64,000 nucleotides of DNA from Bacillota bacterium. Its GTDB lineage: Bacteria > Bacillota > Clostridia > Lachnospirales > Lachnospiraceae. The notes beneath the pieces are model-generated. The model did not search any database. It worked only from the letters and a program-made list of their open reading frames with translations, and was not told the DNA's origin. Where the stretch lies: positions 32,433-96,432 of the forward strand of contig JAEZRJ010000010.1 of assembly GCA_023412855.1 (NCBI GenBank). The letters are read 5' to 3'. Shown here piece after piece: positions 17,255 to 26,085 of this stretch. A program made the position numbers and the translations under genes. Positions within the stretch are counted from its first letter, which is position 1; each line of letters opens with the position of its first letter.

Positions 17255-17515
17255 ATGATAGACTTTGATTTTAGAGGAATCAAAACAGACCACATCGGTA
17301 TTTGCTCAAAGCACAATTCAAAAGCCGGAGCAGAAATGTCTGCCGAAGTCACTGAGATTCTCGAGCATGTCCATCGCATGAGTAATAGAAAAAGAATTCT
17401 TATGGGAATAAGCCTTTTTGCGGGAATTATTCTAATTTATTACATTAGCGGTATCAGGAGTTATTTCTCTATGACTTTTTGTCATTATTCGGGAAAGCTT
17501 TGTATGCATTCTTAA
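17255..17515 (+). CDS. Hypothetical small protein with one C-terminal membrane segment
   Basis: If real, the product has about 86 residues from ATG 17255. A polar N-terminal part ends in a helix (AEVTEILEHVHRM), then a basic NRKR and a hydrophobic stretch at about 52-68 (ILMGISLFAGIILIYY). No ribosome site is visible, and the frame also runs upstream to a GTG at 17237. I recognise no family. It may be a decayed gene. It lies in the 388-bp gap 17208-17595, which otherwise shows nothing. Confidence 0.3.
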   Translation: MIDFDFRGIKTDHIGICSKHNSKAGAEMSAEVTEILEHVHRMSNRKRILMGISLFAGIILIYYISGIRSYFSMTFCHYSGKLCMHS

Positions 17516-17595
17516 AATACTATGATAAAATATATTTGTATTATATGTATTGGATGTTGCTTTTATAAACCTAGAAACTGGAGCAGGGGGTGCCC

Positions 17596-18123
17596 ATGAA
17601 AATAGAAACTCAAAGACTGATTATCAGGAACTTTGAATTAAGCGATAAAGAAGACTTGTGTGAATACATGCTGCAGCGTGTCCATGCCGAATTCGAGAGT
17701 TATCCTGATTTTACGGCTGAGAAAGCCGAGAAGGAAATTGAATACCGCGCAGACAGCGATGAATTCTTTGCGATTGAGTTAAAAGATAACCATAAGGTAA
17801 TCGGAAATATTTATTTGGGAAAAAGGGATTTCAATGCAAAAGAACTCGGATATGTCCTTAATGAGAATTATCATAACAAAGGATATGGAACGGAAGCTTG
17901 CACAGCGGCGATAGCTTATACTTTTACCCATGGCATACACAGAATCTTTGCGGAATGTGCGCCTCAAAATGTGGTGTCGTGGAAAGTGATGGAAAAATGC
18001 GGGCTTAAGAAGGAAGCCCATTTTATAAAAAATGTTTCCTTTCATAACGATGAGCAGGGCAGACCCGTTTATTGGGATACTTATGTATATGCTGTTTTGA
18101 ATCAGGAGGATGCCATTGACTGA
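17596..18123 (+). CDS. GNAT family N-acetyltransferase, RimJ/RimL type
   Basis: A 175-residue protein with the RimJ/RimL layout. It begins with an IETQRLIIRNFELSD strand, has a central YVLNENYHNKGYGTEACTA acetyl-CoA motif, and continues with HRIFAECAPQNVVSWKVMEKCGL, the NxxSxxxxEKxGF-type signature. Start ATG 17596 follows AGGGGG by 5-6 bp, whereas GTG 17590 lies within that site. It probably acetylates a protein N-terminus or small amine. Confidence 0.88.
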   Translation: MKIETQRLIIRNFELSDKEDLCEYMLQRVHAEFESYPDFTAEKAEKEIEYRADSDEFFAIELKDNHKVIGNIYLGKRDFNAKELGYVLNENYHNKGYGTEACTAAIAYTFTHGIHRIFAECAPQNVVSWKVMEKCGLKKEAHFIKNVSFHNDEQGRPVYWDTYVYAVLNQEDAID

Positions 18124-18212
18124 AGGGTTATGGATGATTTGGCAGGATATTTGCTGAAAAATGAAAGCATGAAAATGTCAATATGAAAAGCAGTATTAAA
18201 AGAGGATGGTTT

Positions 18213-19028
18213 ATGGTAAAAAAATATATTGAAAATAATAGGGGAAAAGTATTCTATTGGATCAATGAGGAGTTTGCCGGTGCAAAGGATAAAGGTGCCA
18301 TTCTGTTCACCCATGGTCTGACGGCGGATCATACTCTTTTCGATAAGCAGACAGAATATTTGCAGGATGAGATGTGCGTGATAACATGGGATATGCCGCT
18401 GCACGGGGAGAATAGGCCTTACAAGGGATTTTCCTTTAAGAATGCCGCAGCGGATATGAACCAGATTCTGGAGACAGAAGGAATTGAAAAGGCGGTCATG
18501 GCAGGGCAGTCTGCAGGCGGATACTGTGCCCAGGCGTTTGCATTATTTTATCCTGAGAAAACGGCTGGCTTTATATCTATCGACTCTACACCGTTCGGGT
18601 TAAAGTATTATAAGAAATCGGAGTTGTTTTGGACCGATCATTATGATGCTGTTGCGAGATGGTACCCGTATGAGTTTTACTGCAAATTATCTGCAAAGAG
18701 TGCCTGCACGACGGAAGAAGCCAGGTTATCCTTTTATCAGGCACTTGTCCGGCTTGGGAAGAAGGGAATGCTGGAGGCGGCAAAAGTGCTTTATCGGGAT
18801 TTCACGAAATACCCAGAAGTGGACTTTAAGTGCCCGGTGCTTTTGTTCTTAGGAGAAAAAGATAAGGTGGGATATGTGAAAAAGTATAATGAAATGTGGG
18901 AGAAGGAAACCGGCTATCCTTTGGTGGTCATTCCTGGCGCCGGTCATAATTCAAATTTTGATGGATACGAATTTTTTAACCGGAAAGTAATGGAATTTAT
19001 GAGCACACAAAGTATACGTGCCGATTAG
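18213..19028 (+). CDS. Alpha/beta hydrolase
   Basis: A 271-residue alpha/beta-hydrolase fold. The nucleophile elbow is AGQSAGGY, the acid is in LGEKDKV and the catalytic His is in PGAGHNSN. An oxyanion-type THGLT motif lies near the N-terminus. AGAGG lies 7 bp upstream of ATG 18213; the ATG at 18183 has no such site. The likely activity is ester, thioester or amide hydrolysis. No partner is indicated by the neighbours. A strong terminator follows. Confidence 0.88.
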   Translation: MVKKYIENNRGKVFYWINEEFAGAKDKGAILFTHGLTADHTLFDKQTEYLQDEMCVITWDMPLHGENRPYKGFSFKNAAADMNQILETEGIEKAVMAGQSAGGYCAQAFALFYPEKTAGFISIDSTPFGLKYYKKSELFWTDHYDAVARWYPYEFYCKLSAKSACTTEEARLSFYQALVRLGKKGMLEAAKVLYRDFTKYPEVDFKCPVLLFLGEKDKVGYVKKYNEMWEKETGYPLVVIPGAGHNSNFDGYEFFNRKVMEFMSTQSIRAD

Positions 19029-19072
19029 GGCTGCATATGTGGATATATGTCACTTTGAGGCTTACGACCATT

Positions 19073-19120
19073 GGCTTTACGGCAGAGTGTATAGCAACAA
19101 CTGCCGTAAAGCCTCTTTTT
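19073..19120 (+). terminator. Terminator after the hydrolase
   Basis: A perfect 12-bp stem (GGCTTTACGGCA with TGCCGTAAAGCC) with a 17-nt loop is followed by TCTTTTT. Confidence 0.92.
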
Positions 19121-19227
19121 ATATGTTGATATTAGTAAATATAGAAAAAACAGAAAACAAAGAAATCCTGTATTTGGAAATAGCAGAAGGAGAGGTTGTT
19201 TGACGTTTTTTGAATGGGTATTGATAA

Positions 19228-19256
19228 CCCCTCTTTGTTATTAGCGCAAAGAGGGG
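19228..19256. terminator. Stem-loop at the 3' end of the XRE gene
   Basis: A 10-bp stem (CCCCTCTTTG with CAAAGAGGGG) lies directly beside the stop of the minus-strand XRE gene. It could end transcription of that gene and block readers from the left. Confidence 0.6.
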
Positions 19257-19472
19257 CTATTTAGTATTTACGTCTTCTATTGTTTCGAATAAATCCCCAA
19301 CAGGACAATCTAAAATCTTGCTTAATTTGTCAAGATTATCAAACCTTATGGACGAAGTTTGGTTCGTAACCATGCGGTTAAAATTCTGATAGCTTAAATC
19401 CATTTGTTTATATAGCCAATATTTTGTATGATTCTGCTCTGATAATATTTGCAATATGCGCAAGCGTACCAT
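19257..19472 (-). CDS. Small XRE/Cro-type helix-turn-helix regulator
   Basis: A 71-residue protein that is almost only a DNA-binding domain. The HTH reads TKYWLYKQMDLSYQNFNRMV, followed by SIRFDNLDKLSKILDCPVGDLFE, the usual end of short Cro/C1 regulators. It has no dimerisation or ligand domain. It is transcribed away from the dCache MCP gene and is the nearest gene to it, so it might act there; this is a guess from position. Confidence 0.85.
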   Translation of the reverse strand: MVRLRILQILSEQNHTKYWLYKQMDLSYQNFNRMVTNQTSSIRFDNLDKLSKILDCPVGDLFETIEDVNTK

Positions 19473-19689
19473 AAAAACCTCCTCTTTTAGCCTTAATTAT
19501 ATCGAAAAACTCATGCTTGCATAAATGATGTACAAATTATATAATGTAAACATTAGATATGAAATAAAATATAAATTTATTTATAACCAAATAGTCATAA
19601 GTTAATGCAATGTTTACCCGTCCAGTAGCTAATACGGACAATAGGTTGGGACGGTAAATAAAATACATTTATACAAAGGAGCAGTTGGC

Positions 19690-21741
19690 ATGACGGTACA
19701 AGAAGAAATTAAGAAACCCAAAAAACAGGCAAGAGAATTTAAGACACTTTTTACAAAAATCCTTGTCACCATCGGAGGTCCGGTAATACTTTCCTATTTA
19801 GTTGTAGGCATTATTATCGTAGGAATTGTGATTGCATTCGTGACCCGTTTGAGCGAAAGTGAACTGAGCGCCCAGTCACTGGCTGCATCGAATGAGGTGG
19901 AGGGATATTTTGCAAGATATGAAGAAATTACAAAACAGCTTTCCTTAAATACCCAGATGGAAATGTTGTTTACTGAGACTAAGCCGGGAACGAATATCGA
20001 TCAGGCCGGCAGTTTCTCAGCGGTATATAAAACACTTACCAATATCGAGGAAGCGAACTCCGACACTATCTTGTCCGTTTGGGTGGCAGATGTCGATTCC
20101 AGTCAGATTGCGCAGTCGGACGGTGCTGTTATAAATACCGGATGGGACATTACGACACGTTCCTGGTATATAGAACTTCTTGACAAAAATAAAACGATTA
20201 TGACTGAACCTTATGAAGACAGCTTTACAAAAAAGCAGATTGTCAGCGTAGTTTCGCCCGTATATAAATCAGGCACATCGGAAATTATCGGTGTCACCGG
20301 ATTAGATTTCGTTTTAGAGGGCCTGGCGGAGACTGTCGGAAGCTATACATTAAGAGATACCGGATTTTATATTATGACAACCGGTACAGGACAGATTATT
20401 TACCATCCGGAAGCAGGATATGTTAATCTTAACGTTTCAGAGACGGATATGTCGGAAAATTTTAAAAATGCAATTTTATCACGGACAATGGGAAGTATAA
20501 AATATATCTCACACGGAATTGCCAGTCACGGTTATCTGGAACCGGTAGGAGATACCGGGTGGATAATGGCCACGGGCCTTCCGAATACGGAGTTTAATAA
20601 AGAATATTTAGTAGTGGCGGGAACGCTGCTGATTATATTCCTTTTGGCTATCCTTTGCATTTTCTTTATGATTCTGACAGTCTCGAAGTCAATCGTAAGA
20701 CCGGTCAAAGAATTGACTGACACGGCAAATCTTATTGCAGAGGGAAATCTGGAGGTCGAAGCGAAGGTAACTTCCAAAGACGAAGTGGGCCAGATGGGAG
20801 AGGCCATTAACCGCACAGTGGTACAGTTAAGGCGTTATATTGCATACATACAAGAGATTGCCTCTGTTTTGGGAACTATGGCAGAAGGAGACATGCGTAT
20901 TCATTTGGAACAGGATTATGTGGGAGAATTTGCTCCTATCAGAAAGGCATTTGAAGAAATATCGGCGTCTCTGAATCATACACTGTCTACCATCCGCCTG
21001 TCGGTCACGCAGGTAAGCAGCAGCTCAGAACAAGTTTCAGGCGGTGCACAGGCACTTGCCTCAGGCTCTACGGAACAGGCGGCTACGGTGGAAGAGTTGA
21101 ATGCTTCCTCTATTGAAATCGCAAGGCAGGCAGAAGAGAATCTGAATTTTGTCAAAGAAACTACCAGGCAGTTGAAGCATACGGCAGATCGTTTGAATGT
21201 GGGCAATCAGCGCATGAAGCAGTTAACGGTAGCCATGGTGGATATTGGATCCTCTGCGAACCAGATTGCGGATATTACCAAAGTTATTGATGGAATAGCT
21301 TCCAAGACAAACCTATTATCCTTGAATGCAGCTATTGAAGCGGCCAGGGCCGGAGAAGCGGGAAAAGGATTTGCTGTTGTGGCAGAGGAAGTGCGTGATT
21401 TAGCTCAAAAATCGGCAGAAGCGGCTAAGCAGACAGTACAACTGCTCCAGAACTCTTTGAAAGATGTGGAAACCGGCACAAAAATAGCAGAAGAGACGGC
21501 CCAATTTTTACAGGAGGTGGAAGTGGATACCTTGAAGGTGGTAGATGGCATTTCCAGAATTGAGGATGTATCTGCCGACCAGACGATTTCAATCGATCAG
21601 ATCAGAGAGGGGCTCAACCAGGTTTCGGCAGTTATACAGAATAATGCGGCAACAGCGGAAGAGAACTCTGCCACAAGCGAGGAGATGGCTTCTCAGGCAG
21701 CGCTTCTGAATGAAGAGGTCAGTAAGTTTAAATTGCATTAA
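19690..21741 (+). CDS. Methyl-accepting chemotaxis protein with dCache sensor domain
   Basis: A 683-residue receptor. TM1 lies at about 24-52. A large extracellular domain of ~250 residues follows, with the Cache pattern [16 protein letters not shown] and the [20 protein letters not shown] block. TM2 is at about 307-330, then HAMP and the signalling domain with tip [20 protein letters not shown] followed by [14 protein letters not shown]. dCache domains often bind amino acids or other small solutes. AAAGGAG precedes the ATG. It stands apart from the che operon. The 217-bp upstream region is AT rich and has a weak hairpin around 19614-19655. Confidence 0.93.
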   Translation: MTVQEEIKKPKKQAREFKTLFTKILVTIGGPVILSYLVVGIIIVGIVIAFVTRLSESELSAQSLAASNEVEGYFARYEEITKQLSLNTQMEMLFTETKPGTNIDQAGSFSAVYKTLTNIEEANSDTILSVWVADVDSSQIAQSDGAVINTGWDITTRSWYIELLDKNKTIMTEPYEDSFTKKQIVSVVSPVYKSGTSEIIGVTGLDFVLEGLAETVGSYTLRDTGFYIMTTGTGQIIYHPEAGYVNLNVSETDMSENFKNAILSRTMGSIKYISHGIASHGYLEPVGDTGWIMATGLPNTEFNKEYLVVAGTLLIIFLLAILCIFFMILTVSKSIVRPVKELTDTANLIAEGNLEVEAKVTSKDEVGQMGEAINRTVVQLRRYIAYIQEIASVLGTMAEGDMRIHLEQDYVGEFAPIRKAFEEISASLNHTLSTIRLSVTQVSSSSEQVSGGAQALASGSTEQAATVEELNASSIEIARQAEENLNFVKETTRQLKHTADRLNVGNQRMKQLTVAMVDIGSSANQIADITKVIDGIASKTNLLSLNAAIEAARAGEAGKGFAVVAEEVRDLAQKSAEAAKQTVQLLQNSLKDVETGTKIAEETAQFLQEVEVDTLKVVDGISRIEDVSADQTISIDQIREGLNQVSAVIQNNAATAEENSATSEEMASQAALLNEEVSKFKLH

Positions 21742-21814
21742 TATGCCGGAGGGCCTTCGTCAGACATCGGCGAAGGCTCTCGTCATATGCGACAGCAAAG
21801 AAAGCAGTACGATA

Positions 21815-21856
21815 AAAGCCAAGACATGGTATGCTTGATATGGGTCTTGGCTTTTT
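21815..21856 (+). terminator. Terminator after the dCache MCP gene
   Basis: A perfect 11-bp stem (AAAGCCAAGAC with GTCTTGGCTTT) is followed by TT. A weaker hairpin (GGCCTTCG with CGAAGGCT) lies at about 21751-21778. Confidence 0.85.
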
Positions 21857-21869
21857 GCTTTCGTGAGAA

Positions 21870-22427
21870 CTAAAGAGAACCCCATGCTCCGAGGCTTTTC
21901 CCGTTCCATGAAAAATAAGTGGAGCAGGTAGTGCTGATAGGTGCGATTTTTTGAATCCGTTCCTCAATGCTCATGCTGTCATCGCTTAGGAATTCCTCGG
22001 CAAGAACATTTCGAATCTTGCATAACATCACTTCACCGCCATCCATTTGCATGGTGTTTACAACCTCCAATTCGAAGGCTACGGGGCTGCATGATAAAAT
22101 GGGCACATTCAGAACCTGTCCTTGGTCTGTTTCCGGTTTGTGAGCGGCTTTCTCCTCACTGTATCCGTCGGTAGTTCCCAAAAAGTCTGCAAGAGGCAGC
22201 ATTTCCTCCGTTACCAGATTCGCGGAAAACACCTTTGTGGCATTGATTCTATCCTTCGTCAGCTTCTCGCCGCCGATACATGCCATTACGCCTACTTCTT
22301 TGTCCCAGTAGTAGCTGAACCAGCAAAAGAGCCCGAAGTTCGGTGTGCCGTCTTCCTTATATGTACCATATAAAAACAGCGTTTGCGGGCAGAAATCGTT
22401 AGATATGGGCATTGATTTTTTACTCAT
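21870..22427 (-). CDS. Flavin reductase-like FMN-binding protein (flavoredoxin family)
   Basis: A 185-residue protein of the flavin-reductase/flavoredoxin split-barrel family. TYKEDGTPNFGLFCWFSYY and ACIGGEKLTKDRI match the FMN-binding N-terminal half, and LSCSPVAFELEVVNTM the middle strands. Such proteins carry FMN and move electrons from NAD(P)H or another donor. Its ATG directly abuts the stop of the upstream MarR gene on the same strand, so the pair is one operon under MarR control. Confidence 0.85.
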   Translation of the reverse strand: MSKKSMPISNDFCPQTLFLYGTYKEDGTPNFGLFCWFSYYWDKEVGVMACIGGEKLTKDRINATKVFSANLVTEEMLPLADFLGTTDGYSEEKAAHKPETDQGQVLNVPILSCSPVAFELEVVNTMQMDGGEVMLCKIRNVLAEEFLSDDSMSIEERIQKIAPISTTCSTYFSWNGKSLGAWGSL

Positions 22428-22859
22428 TTAATTTACCTCCTTCAAATTTTCCAGAATTCTTGTTAGTTGTTTTTCGAACTGAACGATTTCTTGTTCGGTA
22501 AAGTCTTTATAATAAATTTCATTCATCCGCCCGGAAACCTGTTCGTACTTTTCTTGTAATCCTCGTGCTTTTTCTGTTAAGACAATCAAATTTTTCCGAC
22601 GGTCTGTTTCATCCGGAACGCGCATGATCAAGTCTGCTTCTGCCATCCGGTCCAGCATACTTGTTAAGGTGGTATTCGCCAAGCCTGCCTGGGCGGCTAG
22701 CTCCACGATGGATATCCGGTCCGTTTGCCAAAGAACATATAATATTTTGCCCTGTGCACCGTTGAATTCGTCGATATTTTCTTCGGATAATATCCTTTCG
22801 AAGATTCGCCCTCCGATTTGTTTTATTTGTGTAATTAAAAATCCGCCTTGTGTATCCAT
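22428..22859 (-). CDS. MarR family transcriptional regulator
   Basis: A 143-residue winged-helix regulator. It has VELAAQAGLANTTLTSMLDRMAEADLIMR as recognition helix and start of the wing, then PDETDRRKNLIVLTEKARGL, the DxRxxxxxLT signature of MarR wings. It heads a two-gene operon with the flavin reductase. An AT-rich palindrome overlaps its promoter, so autorepression relieved by an oxidant or aromatic ligand is likely by analogy with the family. Confidence 0.92.
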   Translation of the reverse strand: MDTQGGFLITQIKQIGGRIFERILSEENIDEFNGAQGKILYVLWQTDRISIVELAAQAGLANTTLTSMLDRMAEADLIMRVPDETDRRKNLIVLTEKARGLQEKYEQVSGRMNEIYYKDFTEQEIVQFEKQLTRILENLKEVN

Positions 22860-22879
22860 GAAAAATCCTCCTATATAGG

Positions 22880-22908
22880 AATATATTATATAATATGAAA
22901 AAAGTCAA
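22880..22908 (-). promoter_or_regulatory. Promoter and candidate operator of the marR operon
   Basis: Reading the minus strand, TTGACT and TATATT are separated by 17 bp. A 14-bp perfect palindrome ATATTATATAATAT (22883-22896) covers the -10 region and spacer, which fits a MarR binding site. Confidence 0.6.
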
Positions 22909-22950
22909 TATATTTCTTCCGGGATGTGTGCGGGCATCTGGAAAAACATG

Positions 22951-23233
22951 TTGACAAAAATAATATAATGAGATAGCATAAAATCATTATTAAGAAAAAG
23001 AGGTATGTTCATGTTACGTGAGTCGGTATTGGAGAACACAACTAACTAAATAGTTGAAAAGGTAAGGCGTTAGCGGTCGCGCTATGAGTCTGCCCTTTTA
23101 TCGGTGAATGAAGCCGGTGTATCTGCTTTACTGAATGCTTAACCCTTGCGTGGCAAGAGTTCATACACTTCAAATAGACGTTTATATTATTTAGACTCTT
23201 TGAAAGGCATGACGGTATCGTTATGCTTTTTTT
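22951..23233 (+). ncRNA. Candidate structured RNA transcription unit
   Basis: A TTGACA box (22951) with a weak -10 (TAGCAT, 17 bp) is followed by a 14-codon ORF with a good AAGAGG site (23005-23049, MFMLRESVLENTTN). Then come nested inverted repeats: AAAAGG..CCTTTT around a TAGCG/CGCTA stem (about 23057-23100), GTGTAT..ATACAC around a CTTGC/GCAAG stem (about 23117-23168), and a terminator at 23204. No gene in either strand explains this stretch. It could be a regulatory RNA, a leader with an attenuator, or a decayed gene. No known RNA family was recognised. Confidence 0.35.
23204..23233 (+). terminator. Terminator within the gap before the MutS2-like gene
   Basis: An 11-bp stem (AAGGCATGACG with CGTTATGCTTT, two G-T pairs) has a GTAT loop and a following T run. 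Confidence 0.8.
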
Positions 23234-23273
23234 AACAGCAGGAGCAATTCGCGAAGCGTGTTGTCCGTTGTTA
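23232..23273. repeat. Short intergenic repeat ending CGTTGTTA, copy 1
   Basis: Begins TTAACA and ends GTCCGTTGTTAA, with a GCAATTCGCGAAGCG core. It is similar to 28399-28440 (GGGCAATTTGCAAAG...GCTCGTTGTTA), and its last part to 30642-30668. Each of the first two copies lies right after a stem-loop. Confidence 0.45.
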
Positions 23274-23364
23274 AGATTGTCAGGATCAGAAAGGTTCGCA
23301 ATGCGCATTTTTCTTGATTTACACTTATTTTTGCAGAGTTTATTTACTATAGGTCGTTTTATTT

Positions 23365-23415
23365 ATGAGCGCTGAAGAGGCATGTCTTTTAGACGGATAC
23401 TTTAGCGCTCATTTT
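23365..23415 (+). terminator. Stem-loop 70 bp upstream of the MutS2-like gene
   Basis: A perfect 9-bp stem (ATGAGCGCT with AGCGCTCAT) holds a 30-nt loop with its own GTCT/AGAC stem and is followed by TTTTG. It may end transcription from the left or act as a leader attenuator for the downstream ATPase gene. Confidence 0.65.
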
Positions 23416-23481
23416 GTTCGAATAAGGGAGTTCTGTGCAGCCTGCGCCTTCTGAAAAGAGAATCGAAGGAAGGATAGAGAA

Positions 23482-25389
23482 ATGTTGAATACAGAAAAAA
23501 TATTGGAATTTCATATGGTAAAAGAAAAGTTAATGGAATTGGCATACACGGATCATGCGAAGGAAGAAATCAAAGCTTTGAAGCCTTACATGTCAGAAAG
23601 CGAGCTGCAGGCGAGAATGCGGGATACGACGGAAGCGAGGCTGCTTGTGGAAAAAGCAGGAAATCCGCCCTTAACGTCCTTAAAGGGGATTAGTGAATTG
23701 ATACAGATTGCGGAAAAGGGCGGCTGTCTGACGGAAGAGCAATTAGAAACGGTAGGTATTTCCCTAACCGGCGTTAAGCGCCTGAAGGATTATTTAAACC
23801 GCTGCAAGCAGTACGGTTTGAGCATTCCCTATTATGAGGAAAATCTGGATTCGCTGGAGGAAATCAGGGACGAAATACAGAGAAATATCCGGGACGGCAA
23901 AGTGGACGATTATGCCTCGAAGCTGCTTAAGGATTTAAGGAGCAGTATAAGCCTGACCGAAAGCAAAATGCGCGATAAGGCGGACAACGTAATGCGTGTA
24001 AATAAGGAATATATGTCGGACAGCTTTAGCACTATAAGAAACGGACATATCTGTATTCCTGTAAAAAAGGAATATAAGATGAAGATTGCAGGAACGGTCG
24101 TAGATAAATCCGCCACCGGAAATACCATATTTATGGAGCCGGCTGCTGTGGGGCAGTATTATGAAGAGCTTCAGGGAATGGAAATAGATGAAGAGAACGA
24201 AGTGAGAAGAATTCTGTATTCTCTGACAGCAATGCTTGCCGGTGTGGCAGAAGTCATGGAACGGAATAATAAGACGATAGAAAAGTTGGACTTCATGTTC
24301 GCAAAAGGAAAGCTCAGCCTTGAGTACAATGGCGTACAGCCTGCCATCAATACCGAAAGAAGAATCCGTCTGGCAGGGGGAAGGCATCCGTTGATGGATC
24401 CGGATATCAATATCCCACTGGACTTCAGGATTGGAAACGGTACGAACGGTATCGTAATTACCGGACCGAATACGGGAGGAAAAACGGTGGCGATTAAGAC
24501 TGTGGCATTGAACTGTATGATGGCCCAATGCGGACTCCATGTAACTTGTAAAGAGGCCGATATTTGTATGAACGATGCTTATCTGTGCGATATCGGGGAC
24601 GGTCAGAATATTTCCGAGAATCTTTCCACCTTCTCGGCGCATATTACTAATGTTCTGGATATATTGAAAAGAGCGGGCAGGGACAGCCTTGTAATTATGG
24701 ATGAGCTGGGTTCCGGTACCGACCCTGCGGAGGGCATGGGAATTGCTGTCGCCGTCTTGGAGGAACTGAAAAAAAGCGGCGCCCTTTATCTGGTCACAAC
24801 ACATTATCCCGAAATAAAAAGATACGCGGACAACGCGGAGGGAGTGGTGAATGCCAGAATGACCTTTGATAAAGAAAGCTTGAAGCCCTTATACCAGATG
24901 GTGATCGGAGAAGCGGGAGAAAGCTGTGCGTTCTATATTGCCGGGAAGCTGGGGATGCCTGCCTCCATGCTGCGGCGTGCGGCAAAGGAGGCCTATGGCG
25001 ATAACCTGCCGGAAGAGATGAATCTCCCTGCCGGAGCCAAAGAGGTTAAGAAGGAAACCGGAGAGCACATCCGCAAAAAGAAGGATCTGTCTAACCGTCA
25101 GACGGCAGCTATGCAGTTTCAGCTAGGGGACAGCGTCATGATTTATCCCGAGAAAAAAATCGGAATTGTCTGCCAGACGGCGGATGAAAAAGGGGTGCTG
25201 CGCATACAGCTTCAGAATAAGAAAATTTATATCAACCATAAGCGGATAAAGCTGCACGTAGCGGCAACGCAACTGTATCCGGAGGATTATGATTTTTCCA
25301 TCATTTTCGATTCGGTGGAAAATCGAAAATTGAGGCATCAAATGGAGAGGAAGCATGTAGAGGACAAAAGCTTGACGATAGAAGAGTAA
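23482..25389 (+). CDS. MutS2-like DNA-binding ATPase lacking the Smr domain
   Basis: A 635-residue MutS-family protein. The lever/clamp helical region spans about 1-290. The ATPase follows, with Walker A GPNTGGKT near residue 328, a STFSAH motif, Walker B LVIMDELGSGTDP near 405, and TTHYPEIK. A KOW-like LGDSVMIYPEKKIGIV segment comes near 555. Full MutS2 proteins are about 780 residues and end in an Smr nuclease domain; this one stops after the clamp/KOW region. It is therefore a MutS2 paralogue that may act on stalled ribosomes or recombination intermediates without nuclease activity. Confidence 0.88.
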   Translation: MLNTEKILEFHMVKEKLMELAYTDHAKEEIKALKPYMSESELQARMRDTTEARLLVEKAGNPPLTSLKGISELIQIAEKGGCLTEEQLETVGISLTGVKRLKDYLNRCKQYGLSIPYYEENLDSLEEIRDEIQRNIRDGKVDDYASKLLKDLRSSISLTESKMRDKADNVMRVNKEYMSDSFSTIRNGHICIPVKKEYKMKIAGTVVDKSATGNTIFMEPAAVGQYYEELQGMEIDEENEVRRILYSLTAMLAGVAEVMERNNKTIEKLDFMFAKGKLSLEYNGVQPAINTERRIRLAGGRHPLMDPDINIPLDFRIGNGTNGIVITGPNTGGKTVAIKTVALNCMMAQCGLHVTCKEADICMNDAYLCDIGDGQNISENLSTFSAHITNVLDILKRAGRDSLVIMDELGSGTDPAEGMGIAVAVLEELKKSGALYLVTTHYPEIKRYADNAEGVVNARMTFDKESLKPLYQMVIGEAGESCAFYIAGKLGMPASMLRRAAKEAYGDNLPEEMNLPAGAKEVKKETGEHIRKKKDLSNRQTAAMQFQLGDSVMIYPEKKIGIVCQTADEKGVLRIQLQNKKIYINHKRIKLHVAATQLYPEDYDFSIIFDSVENRKLRHQMERKHVEDKSLTIEE

Positions 25390-25395
25390 ATTATA

Positions 25396-25521
25396 GTTCA
25401 GCCTTCGGCTAAACTGCAACAAGTATGGACACAAAATGCCATAAAACAATATTTTGGCGCTGGCAGACCTCGTAAATTGCATAGGGATGCAATTCTGGTT
25501 TCGCGGTATAGAAGGCTGAAC
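25396..25521. repeat. 126-bp element with 11-bp inverted ends, copy 1
   Basis: Ends are GTTCAGCCTTC and GAAGGCTGAAC, perfect complements. Inside are a CAAAAT..ATTTTG stem and an AATTGCAT..ATGCAATT stem. The segment ACACAAAAT...ATATTTTGGCGCTG also occurs, inverted, at 36461-36537. No coding potential is seen. Confidence 0.7.
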
Positions 25522-25570
25522 GGTTACTGTAGCAAATGCACTTTTGACAGTATGTATTATGAAAAATTTA

Positions 25571-25579
25571 TGCTATAAT
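25571..25579 (+). promoter_or_regulatory. Extended -10 promoter of the GNAT gene
   Basis: TGCTATAAT is a TGn-extended -10 with a perfect TATAAT, about 36 bp before ATG 25615. TTGACA lies 24 bp upstream of the -10, too far for a normal -35. The position excludes the upstream in-frame TTG at 25579 as a start. Confidence 0.65.
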
Positions 25580-25614
25580 TGAAAAATCAATTTATACAAA
25601 AAGGGAGACGGGCT

Positions 25615-26049
25615 ATGATACGTGAAATTGAACGAGAAGATTTTTCCGGGCTTATGCAGCTTTATACCCAGCTCCATGGCAACTCCATACCGGAGGCCAC
25701 TCAGGATCTGGAGTGTATATGGGAGCAGATTCTGGACGATACCTGTCATCATATTATAGTGGCGGAAGAGGATGGGAAAATCGTATCCTCATGCGTATGT
25801 GTTATCATTCCGAATCTCACCCATAATCAACAGCCATATGCCTTCATTGAGAACGTCATTACCGACGGAGCGTATAGAAAAAGGGGGCTGGCGACGGCCT
25901 GTCTGAACTATGCGAAGGAGTTGGCTGTAAAAGAAAACTGCTATAAATTAATGCTTCTTACCGGAACGAAGAAAGAAAGCACCCTGAAGTTTTATGAGCA
26001 GGCGGGATACAATAGGAAGGATAAGACCGCATTTATTCAATGGATATAG
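25615..26049 (+). CDS. GNAT family N-acetyltransferase
   Basis: A 144-residue compact GNAT. IENVITDGAYRKRGLATACLNYA is motif A with the R-K-R-G-L loop, followed by LMLLTGTKKESTLKFYEQAGY. The start has AAGGGAGA 6 bp before it and lies after the promoter. The gene is 36 bp upstream of the dus gene and may be cotranscribed with it. Substrate unknown. Confidence 0.88.
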   Translation: MIREIEREDFSGLMQLYTQLHGNSIPEATQDLECIWEQILDDTCHHIIVAEEDGKIVSSCVCVIIPNLTHNQQPYAFIENVITDGAYRKRGLATACLNYAKELAVKENCYKLMLLTGTKKESTLKFYEQAGYNRKDKTAFIQWI

Positions 26050-26085
26050 ATTTTAGAATTTTGATGGGAGATCATTCAGCATATT

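Noticed and set aside
19018..19203. 61-codon ORF after the hydrolase
   Set aside because: It crosses a perfect rho-independent terminator (19073-19120) and has no ribosome site.
19611..19656. c-di-GMP riboswitch before the dCache MCP gene
   Set aside because: A GGGACGG-like segment and a bulged stem are present, but the conserved GEMM core and tetraloop arrangement are not.
23042..23308. 88-codon minus-strand ORF in the marR-mutS2 gap
   Set aside because: No start signal, runs through a terminator stem and a repeat; the peptide has no recognisable pattern.
23935..24804. 289-codon minus-strand ORF inside the MutS2-like gene
   Set aside because: Antisense shadow of a gene with clear Walker motifs; composition not protein-like.
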